From a virus: 34,560 nt of DNA. The stretch covers positions 1-34,560 of the IMG/VR virus record IMGVR_UViG_3300022871_001197, one strand, 5' to 3'. Shown piece after piece: positions 6,667 through 15,410 of this stretch (its first letter is position 1; the number at the start of each line of letters is the position of its first letter). Made by a program: the position numbers and the translations under genes. Under the pieces are notes generated by a model. It saw nothing but the letters and a program-made list of their open reading frames with translations, was not told the origin of the DNA and searched no databases.

Positions 6667-9405
6667 TCACCTACTATTCAAAAACATTTGAACATACAAA
6701 TTTGATGCAATCCTCATTCTACCACCAAAAGCATCATTATCAGAATCACTAGAATCAAATTTTAAATAATACCAATTACCAGGTTCCCATTCCCATGTTG
6801 CACTTGGAATTGTAATATCTAAATTAGATTCATCACCAGTGTAAGTATCAATTAATTGTTCTGAACCACCAGCTTTAGCAACATATAATTTTAATGTTCC
6901 TGGAGGAGTAAACTCACTTGTATTTTTTACTATACCATAAGCCAAATCATCAACTCTTTCATAATATGTTTTAACATCTAAAATTATTGATGACAAATCA
7001 GGACCTGTTGTTCTATTTGCATTATAACTTGCTGTACTCGCCATATATAATCTATAATAATATCCCCCATATGCTGCTCCATCTTCAACAAGTTTTATTG
7101 TAGTATCTCCTGCACTAGTTGTTCCACTTAAAGTTCCAATAGTTGTCCAAGAAGCACCATTTAAAGATCTTTGAATTGGAATACTAAATGAAGTTGTACT
7201 TGAAGTATATTGATTATTGAATGAAGCCATAACTACAATTTTGTCAATAGTTTTAGCACCAGCTGCTGAAGCAGCAGAAACTAATGTCATTGGATATGCC
7301 CAAGTTGCACTTGTATATCCAGCTAATACAGTTGCTTCACTAAATGTTCTATTTGATAATGCTGTAAATGTATTAAATGAATAACTGTTTAAAGCAGAAG
7401 CATTTGAACCAGTAAGAGCAGTAACTGTGCTTGTATTAGTTGGTGTAATATCTGTCATAGCAGTAGTTGATGTAAATCCACCAGTTGAAAAAGGTAAATA
7501 TTGAGCTGAAAAATAATCACTATTATATGAACCCCAATCATATTCAAAAGCACCAATTAAAAATTGTTTTTGAGAATAATTAATTGGTAATTTTGTAACA
7601 TAACCAGTCGTAAAATTACCACTATTATTTCTAACAAACTCAGAACTTTTGTATTCAGTAATTGCACTAATTCTATTACCTGTTGTAATTGAAGCATTAT
7701 AAAAATAATTATTTGATGAACCAATTAATAAATTATGAGTACAATTAGAAGTTTGAGTAAAAGATAAATCTCTAACAACCTTATCTGTTGTGGTAAAAGC
7801 ACCTTTATAATAAGCTAATCCGCTATTAAGAAATTGACTTGTTTGTGTAGTAAAATCAGGCGCAGAAGTAACAGATTTTGCATCAGCTCTATAATTTTCC
7901 ATATTAAAATTTAATTTCAATCTATTAATTGCAACAGTTTCATCTGGCAAATAAAAATTTAGGTAACCTGCATTAGCAGAATCAATATTTTCAGAAAAAT
8001 TCAAAGCATAAATATTAGTTGCACCTTGCATATAATTAGACAAAATAATACCTTTGTCAGCATCAGATTTAATATCATTTAACAAACTCAAAATATTATT
8101 ACTACATTCTAATTCAACATAAGGCAAATCCATTTCAGGATAAACAAGTTTTCTACCAACAATTTGATAACTGCCACTCAAATTAGCATCAGAATCGGTA
8201 ACAGTAACAATATCTCCAATATCAATATTTTCCATAACATACAAATAATCACTAGGATAAATAACAATTATTTCAGGTGGATCATAATTAGACCCAATTC
8301 CTTTTCTTTCTAATAAAATCTTTTCAGTTAAAATATCTAAAGTAGATTGGTCAATAATTTCTCTAACATCAATACTCATTTGTTTAACATCATTAGAATT
8401 TATTGAAGAACCATCACCAGTTGTTTGTGGAACATCAATAGTATATTGTGCATCATAAACTGGACTATTAATAGAATGAATATATGCTTTAGAAACATTA
8501 CCATTAAAATCAACACTACGCCCAAGCGTATTTAATGTATTTCCTGTCTTACTAGCATAACTACATTTTTCACAACCAATCCAAACATTACCTGAAGCAG
8601 GTAAAGAACTAGCATCTTCAACAACACAACTTGTTGCAATTGCAGATAACTCGCTTGTCAATTTTGTTCTAGAACTTGTAGCATGAAAACATTCAGATTG
8701 TAATTGATTAATTCCATCTCCATAACCATTTAAAAAAAGAATATTTGCTAACTCACTATAAGCAACTGTTTTTTTAGAATCATCAATATTTTGATTAACT
8801 CCACCAATATGCAAAATAACTGTTGCAGATTTATCAGAACCACGATCTCTAATATTAATACTAGATGTTGATAAATCACTTGAATAAGATGCAAAACAAT
8901 CAGTATTTGCAACGGTACCAATACCATAAAAAAAACTTGTCATCTTCTCATTTTCACCACGAACATTAACAACATCAGTAACCCCACTTAAACAAGTTCC
9001 TTTACTAATTCCAGTTGAATATAATCCTAATTGCCAACCAACAATTTCATCTGGTGTTTTAGCAGAATATTGTACTCTCATTTTTGAAGAACCAGTATCA
9101 TATGTTCCTGCTAAACCAGCATAAAAATTATCTAATTTTCTTTCAACCCAACCAACACCACTAAGATGTGTGTATAAATCAGTTTCTTTAGTTGGTTCAT
9201 CAATAAAGAATTTAGGACAAACATAATTACTATTATATTTTATTGAAAACCATTTACCATGTTGCACATGTGCATCTGAAGTAGAAACATCACAAAGTTT
9301 TACTTCAAAAAAAGGAACTTGATTTAATTTTTCTGTAATAGTATATGATAAAGAATTAGCATCATAACTAACACCATCACAATAAATTTCTAAATCATTA
9401 ACCAT
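6667..9405 (-). CDS. Large tail hub/baseplate-type protein with C-terminal binding domains
   Basis: 912 residues, GAGGAT ribosome site. The N-terminus (LSYTITEKLNQVPFFEVKLC, then FIDEPTKE and GVGWVERKL) has the feel of a tail hub or tail-associated protein, with a beta-rich insert containing WIGCEKCSYASKTGNTL, a motif common in phage hub proteins. The C-terminal third is Ser/Thr/Gly-rich and contains a lectin-like beta-sandwich region (SFSIPIQRSLNGASWTTIG). Position directly after the tape measure and a distal-tail-sized gene agrees with tail tip. It probably contacts the host surface together with the 1118-residue adhesin. Domain borders are estimates. Confidence 0.7.
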   Translation of the reverse strand: MVNDLEIYCDGVSYDANSLSYTITEKLNQVPFFEVKLCDVSTSDAHVQHGKWFSIKYNSNYVCPKFFIDEPTKETDLYTHLSGVGWVERKLDNFYAGLAGTYDTGSSKMRVQYSAKTPDEIVGWQLGLYSTGISKGTCLSGVTDVVNVRGENEKMTSFFYGIGTVANTDCFASYSSDLSTSSINIRDRGSDKSATVILHIGGVNQNIDDSKKTVAYSELANILFLNGYGDGINQLQSECFHATSSRTKLTSELSAIATSCVVEDASSLPASGNVWIGCEKCSYASKTGNTLNTLGRSVDFNGNVSKAYIHSINSPVYDAQYTIDVPQTTGDGSSINSNDVKQMSIDVREIIDQSTLDILTEKILLERKGIGSNYDPPEIIVIYPSDYLYVMENIDIGDIVTVTDSDANLSGSYQIVGRKLVYPEMDLPYVELECSNNILSLLNDIKSDADKGIILSNYMQGATNIYALNFSENIDSANAGYLNFYLPDETVAINRLKLNFNMENYRADAKSVTSAPDFTTQTSQFLNSGLAYYKGAFTTTDKVVRDLSFTQTSNCTHNLLIGSSNNYFYNASITTGNRISAITEYKSSEFVRNNSGNFTTGYVTKLPINYSQKQFLIGAFEYDWGSYNSDYFSAQYLPFSTGGFTSTTAMTDITPTNTSTVTALTGSNASALNSYSFNTFTALSNRTFSEATVLAGYTSATWAYPMTLVSAASAAGAKTIDKIVVMASFNNQYTSSTTSFSIPIQRSLNGASWTTIGTLSGTTSAGDTTIKLVEDGAAYGGYYYRLYMASTASYNANRTTGPDLSSIILDVKTYYERVDDLAYGIVKNTSEFTPPGTLKLYVAKAGGSEQLIDTYTGDESNLDITIPSATWEWEPGNWYYLKFDSSDSDNDAFGGRMRIASNLYVQMFLNSR

Positions 9406-9407
9406 AA

Positions 9408-9872
9408 TTAAATCCTCTTAGTTCCCTTTGTCAAAGACAAAGTACACTTCAAATAAGAAGGCGAATTAACTCCCCCATAAGTAGAAACATTCTTTCTCCA
9501 CTTTTGAGAAACTTGTGGTCTATCATCATAACCAAATGTAATAAAAACACAATCAAAAGAAACACCTTGATAAACAACAACAACAGGTGGAGCCTCTTTA
9601 TGGAATTTATCAATCATATCTTCAGCAACAGCAATAGGAGAACTAGTACCATTAGAATATACATTAAAAACAATAATAATAGAATTACTAATATTCTTTA
9701 AATCTTTATATAATGTTTCTGGCATATTAGTCCCATTTTGTTGTGTCATTGGTTTATTAATAACAATTGGTTTATTAGTACATTTTCTCCCAAAACTAAG
9801 AGCATCAATATTATATGTAGTACTCCCAACCGTAATCGTAACTGGGTATGTCGCACTAGAATTTAAGCCCAC
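9408..9872 (-). CDS. Tail protein, distal-tail position
   Basis: 154 residues from a GTG at 9872 preceded by GGAGG at good spacing; overlaps the tape measure end by 10 nt. Beta-rich: TYPVTITVGSTTYNIDALSF, then VVVVYQGVSFDCVFITFGYD and TLSLTKGTKRI. Length and place between the tape measure and hub genes fit a distal tail or tail-tube-capping protein. No enzymatic motif. Confidence 0.6.
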   Translation of the reverse strand: MGLNSSATYPVTITVGSTTYNIDALSFGRKCTNKPIVINKPMTQQNGTNMPETLYKDLKNISNSIIIVFNVYSNGTSSPIAVAEDMIDKFHKEAPPVVVVYQGVSFDCVFITFGYDDRPQVSQKWRKNVSTYGGVNSPSYLKCTLSLTKGTKRI

Positions 9873-11425
9873 GCCATATTCCTCCTCTTATAATTAATAT
9901 GTAAATGTCTATTTATTTCTTCTGCTAATTCAGCAACATCATAATCACTACTTATTGAAGCATTAATATTTATTTCCGGAGCAAATACTTCTTGTCCAAT
10001 CGAAAAATCGTTAAGTTTATTTAAAGGAATTATTGCTTCAGGCCCAGCTTCACCAACTAACCTTGTTTGTGGTCTAGTAGTAATTCCACCATTCGCAGTT
10101 GGCGGTATTAAATTACCATAACTATTATAATTTCTTTGTATTCCAATTGACCGAAGTACATTATTCATTATTGAATTTGGATCATTAAAAATAAAATCTT
10201 CAATAATATCTAAAAAATTTTTACCACTTGTTTTTTGTCTTTCACGATTAGATTCATAAATATCTGGGGCCATGCCCATACCTGCTAATGTAATAACAAC
10301 TGGTAACAACCAAGGATAACCCAATGCAGCAGCTCCAATACCAATTGGTGCTAATAAAGCAGCTAATTCATCAAACATATCATTTTTTGGCATTTTAGAT
10401 TGTATTTCCATTAATGTAACAGCGGCTGCAACAATAATTGCTTTTTTACCATTTTGAGTAATACCATAAGTAATTAATCCTGCACCAACTCCACCACCAA
10501 TTGCTGTTTGTATAACTTGTAATAATTTCTCATCATTAAAACCTTCAAGTGTTTCAATACTATTTAATTGAATTATTGAATTTATAATTAAATAAGTTCC
10601 ACCAACAACCATTAAACCTCTACCAATTTTACTATCAACAAAACCTTGTAGTGCATTCTTTAATCCACCAACGGTCCCATCTACTACAGCATTTATTGTC
10701 ATATCTCCAGTCAATAAAGCTTGTGCAGTAGCAACAATTTTTGTCACACCTTTAATAACTAAATCTTTTGCACCAGAAGCAATTTCAATACCAAAAGTAA
10801 GTGCCTTACCAGTCATTGATCCAAGTTTAGTAAATATTCCTGTTAGTTCTTTAAACAAACCTGCAAGTCCACCAATACTTTGTAATGAAGAAACAAATAA
10901 AATTGCTTGTCCAAGTCCAGCTAAAACTGTACCTAATGCTTGTCCTAATATCATTGTAGTTCCAATAACCATTCTTTCTTCTTCACCAAGACCCATTAAA
11001 TAATCAGCAATACCAAATATTGCTTCACCAAGAATATCCATTACAGGTAACATCATAACAGCATAAGTGGTATTTAGAATGTCACTAATTTGGTACAAAT
11101 CAAAACCAGCCTTAGTCATCTTACTAAAAGCTTTTTCAATAGCCATTCCACCAAACATTATTCCAAGAGCTTCCATTTTAAATCGCTTCATTTCTCCATT
11201 AAGTTTTTGTTGAGTTGGAACAAGTTTAGTACGAATAGAATGTTCTTGTTTATTCGTAGCTTTATTTAATTTTACACTTGATGTTTGAGATTCAATAGAA
11301 TAAGAATTTTGTTGTGCAACTACATCAGAAATTATTTTCATATCTTTTTCTACTTCTTTAACACCAGTACTTTTATAGTCAAAGATAATTGTTTGATATA
11401 CTTCATCAACCAAGGATACCACCAC
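9863..11425 (-). CDS. Tail tape measure protein
   Basis: 520 residues from GTG 11425; a TTG at 11413 with GGTGGT upstream is another possible start. The N-terminal third is helical, followed by alternating hydrophobic Gly/Ala-rich segments that could insert in membrane (MVIGTTMILGQALGTVLAGL, VTLMEIQ, GAAALGYPWLLPVVITL). Near the C-terminus is the common tape-measure signature GGITTRPQTRLVGEAGPEAI followed by IPLNKL. It sets tail length and passes through the tube during DNA entry. With about 1.5 angstrom per residue a tail of roughly 80 nm is expected, short for a siphovirus. Confidence 0.88.
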   Translation of the reverse strand: MVVSLVDEVYQTIIFDYKSTGVKEVEKDMKIISDVVAQQNSYSIESQTSSVKLNKATNKQEHSIRTKLVPTQQKLNGEMKRFKMEALGIMFGGMAIEKAFSKMTKAGFDLYQISDILNTTYAVMMLPVMDILGEAIFGIADYLMGLGEEERMVIGTTMILGQALGTVLAGLGQAILFVSSLQSIGGLAGLFKELTGIFTKLGSMTGKALTFGIEIASGAKDLVIKGVTKIVATAQALLTGDMTINAVVDGTVGGLKNALQGFVDSKIGRGLMVVGGTYLIINSIIQLNSIETLEGFNDEKLLQVIQTAIGGGVGAGLITYGITQNGKKAIIVAAAVTLMEIQSKMPKNDMFDELAALLAPIGIGAAALGYPWLLPVVITLAGMGMAPDIYESNRERQKTSGKNFLDIIEDFIFNDPNSIMNNVLRSIGIQRNYNSYGNLIPPTANGGITTRPQTRLVGEAGPEAIIPLNKLNDFSIGQEVFAPEININASISSDYDVAELAEEINRHLHINYKRRNMAWA

Positions 11426-11648
11426 TACTCTTAACAGAATTTAATAAATTAGAATCTCTATTATTTTGATTATTCACTTCAGCGATCTGAAGTATAATAT
11501 ATTCATATCTGCTTCTTGGCATACTCATTATTTCATCAAAACTAATTTTATTATGAACACTAAACAAAACCATGTTTTTTATTTCACTTGAAAAAGCATC
11601 ATGAAACTCAAATTCAGAAAGAACTTGAGAATATTGAAAATCATTCAT
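11406..11648 (-). CDS. Second tail assembly chaperone (gpT-like position)
   Basis: 80 residues, immediately before the tape measure and overlapping the preceding gene by 8 nt (ATGAATGA). Contains ISFDEIMSMPRSRYEYIILQ, like the short helical C-terminal chaperone segments of siphoviruses. In many phages this part is made by frameshift from the preceding gene. Here its frame is closed by a TGA two codons before the ATG, so separate, coupled translation is more likely. Confidence 0.7.
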   Translation of the reverse strand: MNDFQYSQVLSEFEFHDAFSSEIKNMVLFSVHNKISFDEIMSMPRSRYEYIILQIAEVNNQNNRDSNLLNSVKSSGGILG

Positions 11649-12018
11649 TATTCAAAACTACTCCTTCAATTTCACTATTTTCTTTTGGAGCTTTCATCCA
11701 ACCACAAGCAATACTAACCCCAGAAATTATATCAAGAAATCTTGATTCAATAAGACTATCAACTACCTTTTCATCAATCCCCGGATAACTTCTAACGAAT
11801 ACTTTCTTCATAGTACTATGAACTAAGTCAACTGATTTTTGTGACACTGGATTTTCGCTTATAGTATTTTTATAAAATATAGAATAGAATTGTAACACTG
11901 TCAAAGACTCAGCATTAGTAATATCAATTTCAAATTCTTTATCATCTATCTTTATTTTCTTTACTCCTTTAATCACACTATTAAATAATTCTTCACTACT
12001 AATTTCACTCATTTCCAT
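11641..12018 (-). CDS. Tail assembly chaperone (gpG-like position)
   Basis: 125 residues with GGGGTG upstream. It contains IKIDDKEFEIDITNAESLTV and a helical remainder, the usual plan of tail chaperones that coat the tape measure protein before tube polymerisation. Placement between the tube gene and the tape measure supports the call. The sequence itself is not diagnostic. Confidence 0.65.
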   Translation of the reverse strand: MEMSEISSEELFNSVIKGVKKIKIDDKEFEIDITNAESLTVLQFYSIFYKNTISENPVSQKSVDLVHSTMKKVFVRSYPGIDEKVVDSLIESRFLDIISGVSIACGWMKAPKENSEIEGVVLNNE

Positions 12019-12036
12019 TTTTCATACACCCCTGTA

Positions 12037-12360
12037 TTACATGTCTTTCGCAGTTCCACCAAGTGTTTGCACACCATTACTAGAATCGCTCCTCTTTATC
12101 TTTTCAATTTCTTTAACCAAGATATCCATTGATGCTCTTAGTTCGTCAATTTCATTGATTGCCCTTGAATAAAGATTTACAAAATCATCAAACTGTTTTG
12201 CTTTCTGATGATCTGAAAACATTTTTACCCAACGGCAATCTCCATAATTTTCAATGCAAGATTCATTCCAATCTGCAAATATCTTTTCTGGCATACCATT
12301 AACCGAAACATTCATTGTTTTTGGTTTCAATTCAATCTTTTCATCATTTCTTTTTTCCAT
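12037..12360 (-). CDS. Small coiled-coil protein in tail module
   Basis: 107 residues. The N-terminal half has MNVSVNGMPEKIFADWNESC, and the C-terminal half (about 60-92) is a heptad-like helix (INEIDELRASMDILVKEIEK). It lies between the tail tube and chaperone genes with no recognised family. It could be a tail chaperone partner or minor tail component. Confidence 0.6.
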   Translation of the reverse strand: MEKRNDEKIELKPKTMNVSVNGMPEKIFADWNESCIENYGDCRWVKMFSDHQKAKQFDDFVNLYSRAINEIDELRASMDILVKEIEKIKRSDSSNGVQTLGGTAKDM

Positions 12361-12374
12361 TTATATCAATTCCT

Positions 12375-12965
12375 TTATGCAGTCCCTGTTAATACTTGTA
12401 GATAGAAATCTCTAGTTAAACAAGTCGCAGTATAATCTACTTCAAAGTGAGAATCTGGACCTGAAATTCTTACATCTCCAAGCTTTGTTATTCTCGCATT
12501 GTTCAATAAGATATTAATTTTTTTCTTATTTGTTGTAGTTAACTCATTATCCAATGTCAATAATATTGCTACATCTGGTCTTCCAGCACTTGTTAGAATT
12601 CCCGGTCTATATGTTTTTCCTGTTACTCCTGTTCCTGTTGCTGCAGTTCCAGTTCCATAGTAAAATGCTTCAAGAACTTCTACACTATGTAGAACTAATG
12701 TTCCTGATATTCCACCATTGTCAAATGGTTTGTCCTCTAATTCTGCATTTTGAAACCCACCTGAATCAACACCTAAGAAATCAACTTTGTCAGCTGCTCC
12801 TTCTGGAATTGCTACTGTTACATTTTTTGCATACGCTTGAACATTTTCATATGTATTTGTTGTTCCAGTTATTTCAGTTGATAGATCACTTGTTGCATCT
12901 GGCGCTGTAATTGCTGCAGCTATTTTTATTGCACTAATTTTTCCTGGCTTCCATAGATATGCCAT
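12375..12965 (-). CDS. Major tail (tube) protein
   Basis: 196 residues. Starts MAYLWKPGKISAIKIA, is Ala/Thr/Gly-rich and all-beta in character, with VDSGGFQNAELEDKPFDNGG and FEVDYTATCLTRDFYLQVL near the end. Size, composition and position after the tail terminator and before the chaperones fit the tail tube subunit of siphoviruses. Its richer GC content compared with adjoining genes fits a highly expressed structural gene. Confidence 0.75.
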   Translation of the reverse strand: MAYLWKPGKISAIKIAAAITAPDATSDLSTEITGTTNTYENVQAYAKNVTVAIPEGAADKVDFLGVDSGGFQNAELEDKPFDNGGISGTLVLHSVEVLEAFYYGTGTAATGTGVTGKTYRPGILTSAGRPDVAILLTLDNELTTTNKKKINILLNNARITKLGDVRISGPDSHFEVDYTATCLTRDFYLQVLTGTA

Positions 12966-12967
12966 AT

Positions 12968-13456
12968 TTATCTTCCTCCCTTCATCTTACTTCTTAATTC
13001 AGATAAAAATTCATTTTCAAATTCTTTGTATCGTCTTGGAATACTATTTCTTTTTGTTTTCTTTATGAAATTTGTTGCATTTGTTCCTCTAATAAATATT
13101 GCAGTTGGTAAAGACCTAACTCCAACAGCTCGTTCCCAAGATCTAAACAAACCTTCTCTTCTCTTCCTAGATACTGGGTGAGGATATGTTCCTGTGTCAA
13201 CATGAACGGCATAATCTGGCATTAATATTTGATATGCTAAAAAACCATTATTCCTAATACGAACATTAGATTTTAATCCATTTGTTCTTTGATGTTGGAA
13301 ACTACTATCCATATTATTTTTTAAGTCTACTACAACATTGTTAACCATTTTTCTTGTTTTATTTGATATTATAACTGGAAAATTTTTACCCATACTTCTC
13401 ATCATTTGTCGTGCTTCGTCAGCACCTCTTACTCTCACATTTATTATTGTTGACAT
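12968..13456 (-). CDS. HK97 gp10-like tail completion protein
   Basis: 162 residues, GAGGTGG ribosome site, overlapping the preceding gene by 13 nt. Key element: YAVHVDTGTYPHP, the Y-A-x-x-V-x-x-G-T motif of the HK97 gp10 family, with a basic helical N-terminus (RGADEARQMMRSMGKNFPVI). The C-terminus is also highly basic. Members join the tail to the head side of the connector. Confidence 0.78.
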   Translation of the reverse strand: MSTIINVRVRGADEARQMMRSMGKNFPVIISNKTRKMVNNVVVDLKNNMDSSFQHQRTNGLKSNVRIRNNGFLAYQILMPDYAVHVDTGTYPHPVSRKRREGLFRSWERAVGVRSLPTAIFIRGTNATNFIKKTKRNSIPRRYKEFENEFLSELRSKMKGGR

Positions 13457-13953
13457 GTTGCCACCTCAAATGTAAATGAAAATAATCTATGAAATATTTT
13501 TAATCCACTTCTTGTTTCCGGATTAACATTATCATTATTAATTTTAATATTATTTATTCCAACACTAGTTAAAAATGATTCATTGTCAAGTATTATTTGA
13601 TGTATGTTTTCAGTTATATCATCTAAGTAATCATTTCTATCAGAATAAATTTCCATAGCAATTTGTGGCATATATTGTTTTGCACTATAATCCATTGTAA
13701 AATTTTCTTGACTAGGAACAACAATATTTGGGATTATTACGATAGGATAACTTTCAGCTAAATCTGCTTCTTCTGTTCCTTCAATAATCCATTTTGGTTG
13801 AGAACCATGAACCCAAAGTGTGCTTCTGTCTTTTGGATCAATTACATTATCTTTGATTAATTTAAAAAAAATAGTGAATGGTGTTGTGTAAAGTTTCCTA
13901 TGGCTAACTTGAGTAAATATTCTTGCATTTCCAATCTTTGTTTTTTCAACCAT
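13444..13953 (-). CDS. Tail terminator-like protein
   Basis: 169 residues with a GGCGG ribosome site. Pattern: PFTIFFKLIKDNV at the N-terminus, the central MDYSAKQYMPQIAMEIYSDR (typical beta strand before a helix), then YLDDITENIHQIILDNESFL and IFHRLFSFTFEVATC. This beta-alpha-beta arrangement with the L-x-x-I-x-x-x-I helix matches tail terminator and minor capsid proteins (gpU / gp17 type). The location right before the HK97 gp10-like gene agrees. Confidence 0.68.
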   Translation of the reverse strand: MVEKTKIGNARIFTQVSHRKLYTTPFTIFFKLIKDNVIDPKDRSTLWVHGSQPKWIIEGTEEADLAESYPIVIIPNIVVPSQENFTMDYSAKQYMPQIAMEIYSDRNDYLDDITENIHQIILDNESFLTSVGINNIKINNDNVNPETRSGLKIFHRLFSFTFEVATCQQ

Positions 13954-14057
13954 AACTTTTCCGCCTACATGGCAATTATTGAGAACAGCGTGTCCTCATT
14001 ATATTATTACTCGTTCAAATATAAAAACCTATTCAAAAAAAAGTAGTTTATAAAAAT

Positions 14058-14080
14058 TACTAATTTGTACTAAATTAGTA
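14058..14080. other. Perfect 9-bp hairpin in the head/tail gap
   Basis: Arms TACTAATTT and AAATTAGTA enclose a 5-nt loop. On the - strand it is followed by ATTTTTATAAA, so it could end or slow transcription between the connector and tail genes. It lies inside the 230-nt non-coding gap 13954-14183, the longest gap in the virion operon. Confidence 0.5.
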
Positions 14081-14096
14081 GAAAAAGAATTTTTTT

Positions 14097-14145
14097 CCAA
14101 CTCAGGCTACTGGAACTGCCAAAGCAGTGATTTCACCCAAGTTGG
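14097..14145 (-). ncRNA. Possible structured RNA element between head and tail modules
   Basis: Outer arms 14097-14106 and 14136-14145 pair over 10 positions (two G-U wobbles on the - strand transcript). Inside, 14115-14119 and 14124-14128 pair over 5 bp around a 4-nt loop. The segment has higher GC than its surroundings, and no credible ORF covers it. It does not fit a tRNA. Might be an mRNA stability or regulatory element; no family recognised. Confidence 0.35.
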
Positions 14146-14183
14146 TGTAGTAACTATATATAGGTAATAAGTTATATTTAATA

Positions 14184-14531
14184 CTATACTTTTTTAGCTA
14201 ATACTTCATAATGACCAATTTCATGAATAACTTGGACAATTTTATAATATTTATCCCTATATTTTATTTGATTATAATTAGTTAAATAAGTAGAATTAGA
14301 TTCATCTTCATCAAAAAAACAAATCAAATCTTCAGGCCTCAAAATACCTTCTCGAACTTCATCATCTTCAGCAGAAACAATCTGAACAACACCATTAATC
14401 ATATGGTCTGTTCTTGTTTTTACAGTTTCATCTCCACGCTCATTTAATTCAGTATCTAATTCAGTAACATAAATTTTATAACCAACAGCATTATTTCCAA
14501 TTTGACCAACAATACCAGATATATTAAACAC
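14184..14531 (-). CDS. Head-tail joining / head closure protein
   Basis: 115 residues from a GTG at 14531, overlapping the adaptor gene by 8 nt. Beta-rich with KIYVTELDTELNERGDETVK, GVVQIVSAEDDEVREGIL, PEDLICFFDE and NQIKYRDKYYKIVQVIH, the SPP1 gp16-like plan of a small barrel with repeated strands. It sits between the adaptor and tail terminator, the expected order. Confidence 0.68.
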   Translation of the reverse strand: MFNISGIVGQIGNNAVGYKIYVTELDTELNERGDETVKTRTDHMINGVVQIVSAEDDEVREGILRPEDLICFFDEDESNSTYLTNYNQIKYRDKYYKIVQVIHEIGHYEVLAKKV

Positions 14532-15405
14532 AATACTCAGCCTTTTTCATTTTAACTAATTTAGAATTAATCTTAGATATTAAATTATTATAACTCGTCA
14601 TATATGCTTTAGATGAAGATGAATCCCCTGTTACAGAAATCTTGTTTATTTTGAAAGACCTCATTTGTCCTGGATCCAATCTCATGTGTGCTAATGCAAG
14701 AACATAGTTTATGGCAGCTTTTCTTACATTCATATTAACTGTTGGGTACAATAATACTGGAGAATCACGATAAGTAATATACATTGATTCAATTGAACTT
14801 GGAGCATCATCTAAAATAAATTTTCCAAACCTGGCATCATCAATAGATGCAACACCATATTCTGTTCTTGTTCCATCTGCTTTTATAGTATAAACAAAAA
14901 TATCATCTTCATCAATTATGCCATCATCATTATAGTCGGCTAAATAAACATTTCTTGTATAAAATGTTTTATTAGAACCATCAATCTTATTTTCTTTACT
15001 GTTTGAAATAAAAGACACTTGTTCATCTCTATGTTCAATTAAAATATCTTGATTAATTTGTGCTGTTGCGAATTTAATTAAATCAAATATTATTGAATCT
15101 ATAACAGATGAATCTGTAATCTTTGAAGAAAAAGTTCTAATATCATCAACAGTACAATACCCAAAAAACTTTCCACCTTGTACTGGATTTGAATAAGAAC
15201 TATATACTTCAGATAAAGTATAATAAAACCTAATTTTGTACCATTGATTAGTTGAACCTGCATTATCAAAATAACTATTATCTTCAATATTCTGTGATCT
15301 AATTAAAACATAATCCCCTGTTTTTGAAGAAGCCCTATGTACTTCAGTAACATCATATGGAACTTCACTTAAATCTGGTATTGCCCATTTTAATATATTT
15401 CCCAT
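14524..15405 (-). CDS. Head-tail connector (adaptor) with N-terminal FnIII-like domain and Ca-binding loop
   Basis: 293 residues. The N-terminal 70 residues (EVHRASSKTGDYVLIRSQNI, then WYKIRFYYTLSEVYSSYSNP) look like a fibronectin-III fold. Then the adaptor signature VDDIRTFSSKITDSSVIDSI and FDLIKFATAQINQD, as in gp6/gp15 head-tail adaptors. An insert carries DYNDDGIIDEDD, an EF-hand/dockerin-type calcium loop with acidic residues at positions 1, 3, 5 and 12. The C-terminus is helical and basic. Adaptors usually have 100-200 residues, so both the extra N-terminal domain and the insert are additions that may project from the connector. Confidence 0.7.
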   Translation of the reverse strand: MGNILKWAIPDLSEVPYDVTEVHRASSKTGDYVLIRSQNIEDNSYFDNAGSTNQWYKIRFYYTLSEVYSSYSNPVQGGKFFGYCTVDDIRTFSSKITDSSVIDSIIFDLIKFATAQINQDILIEHRDEQVSFISNSKENKIDGSNKTFYTRNVYLADYNDDGIIDEDDIFVYTIKADGTRTEYGVASIDDARFGKFILDDAPSSIESMYITYRDSPVLLYPTVNMNVRKAAINYVLALAHMRLDPGQMRSFKINKISVTGDSSSSKAYMTSYNNLISKINSKLVKMKKAEYCV

Positions 15406-15410
15406 TTAAA

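Noticed and set aside
12554-12910. Long + strand leucine-rich frames opposite structural genes (also near 22573, 28049 and 28412)
   Set aside because: These are antisense shadows of well-supported - strand virion genes and have unnatural composition.
14097-14145. tRNA-like gene
   Set aside because: It is too short at about 50 nt, with no acceptor stem/anticodon arrangement or T-arm consensus.
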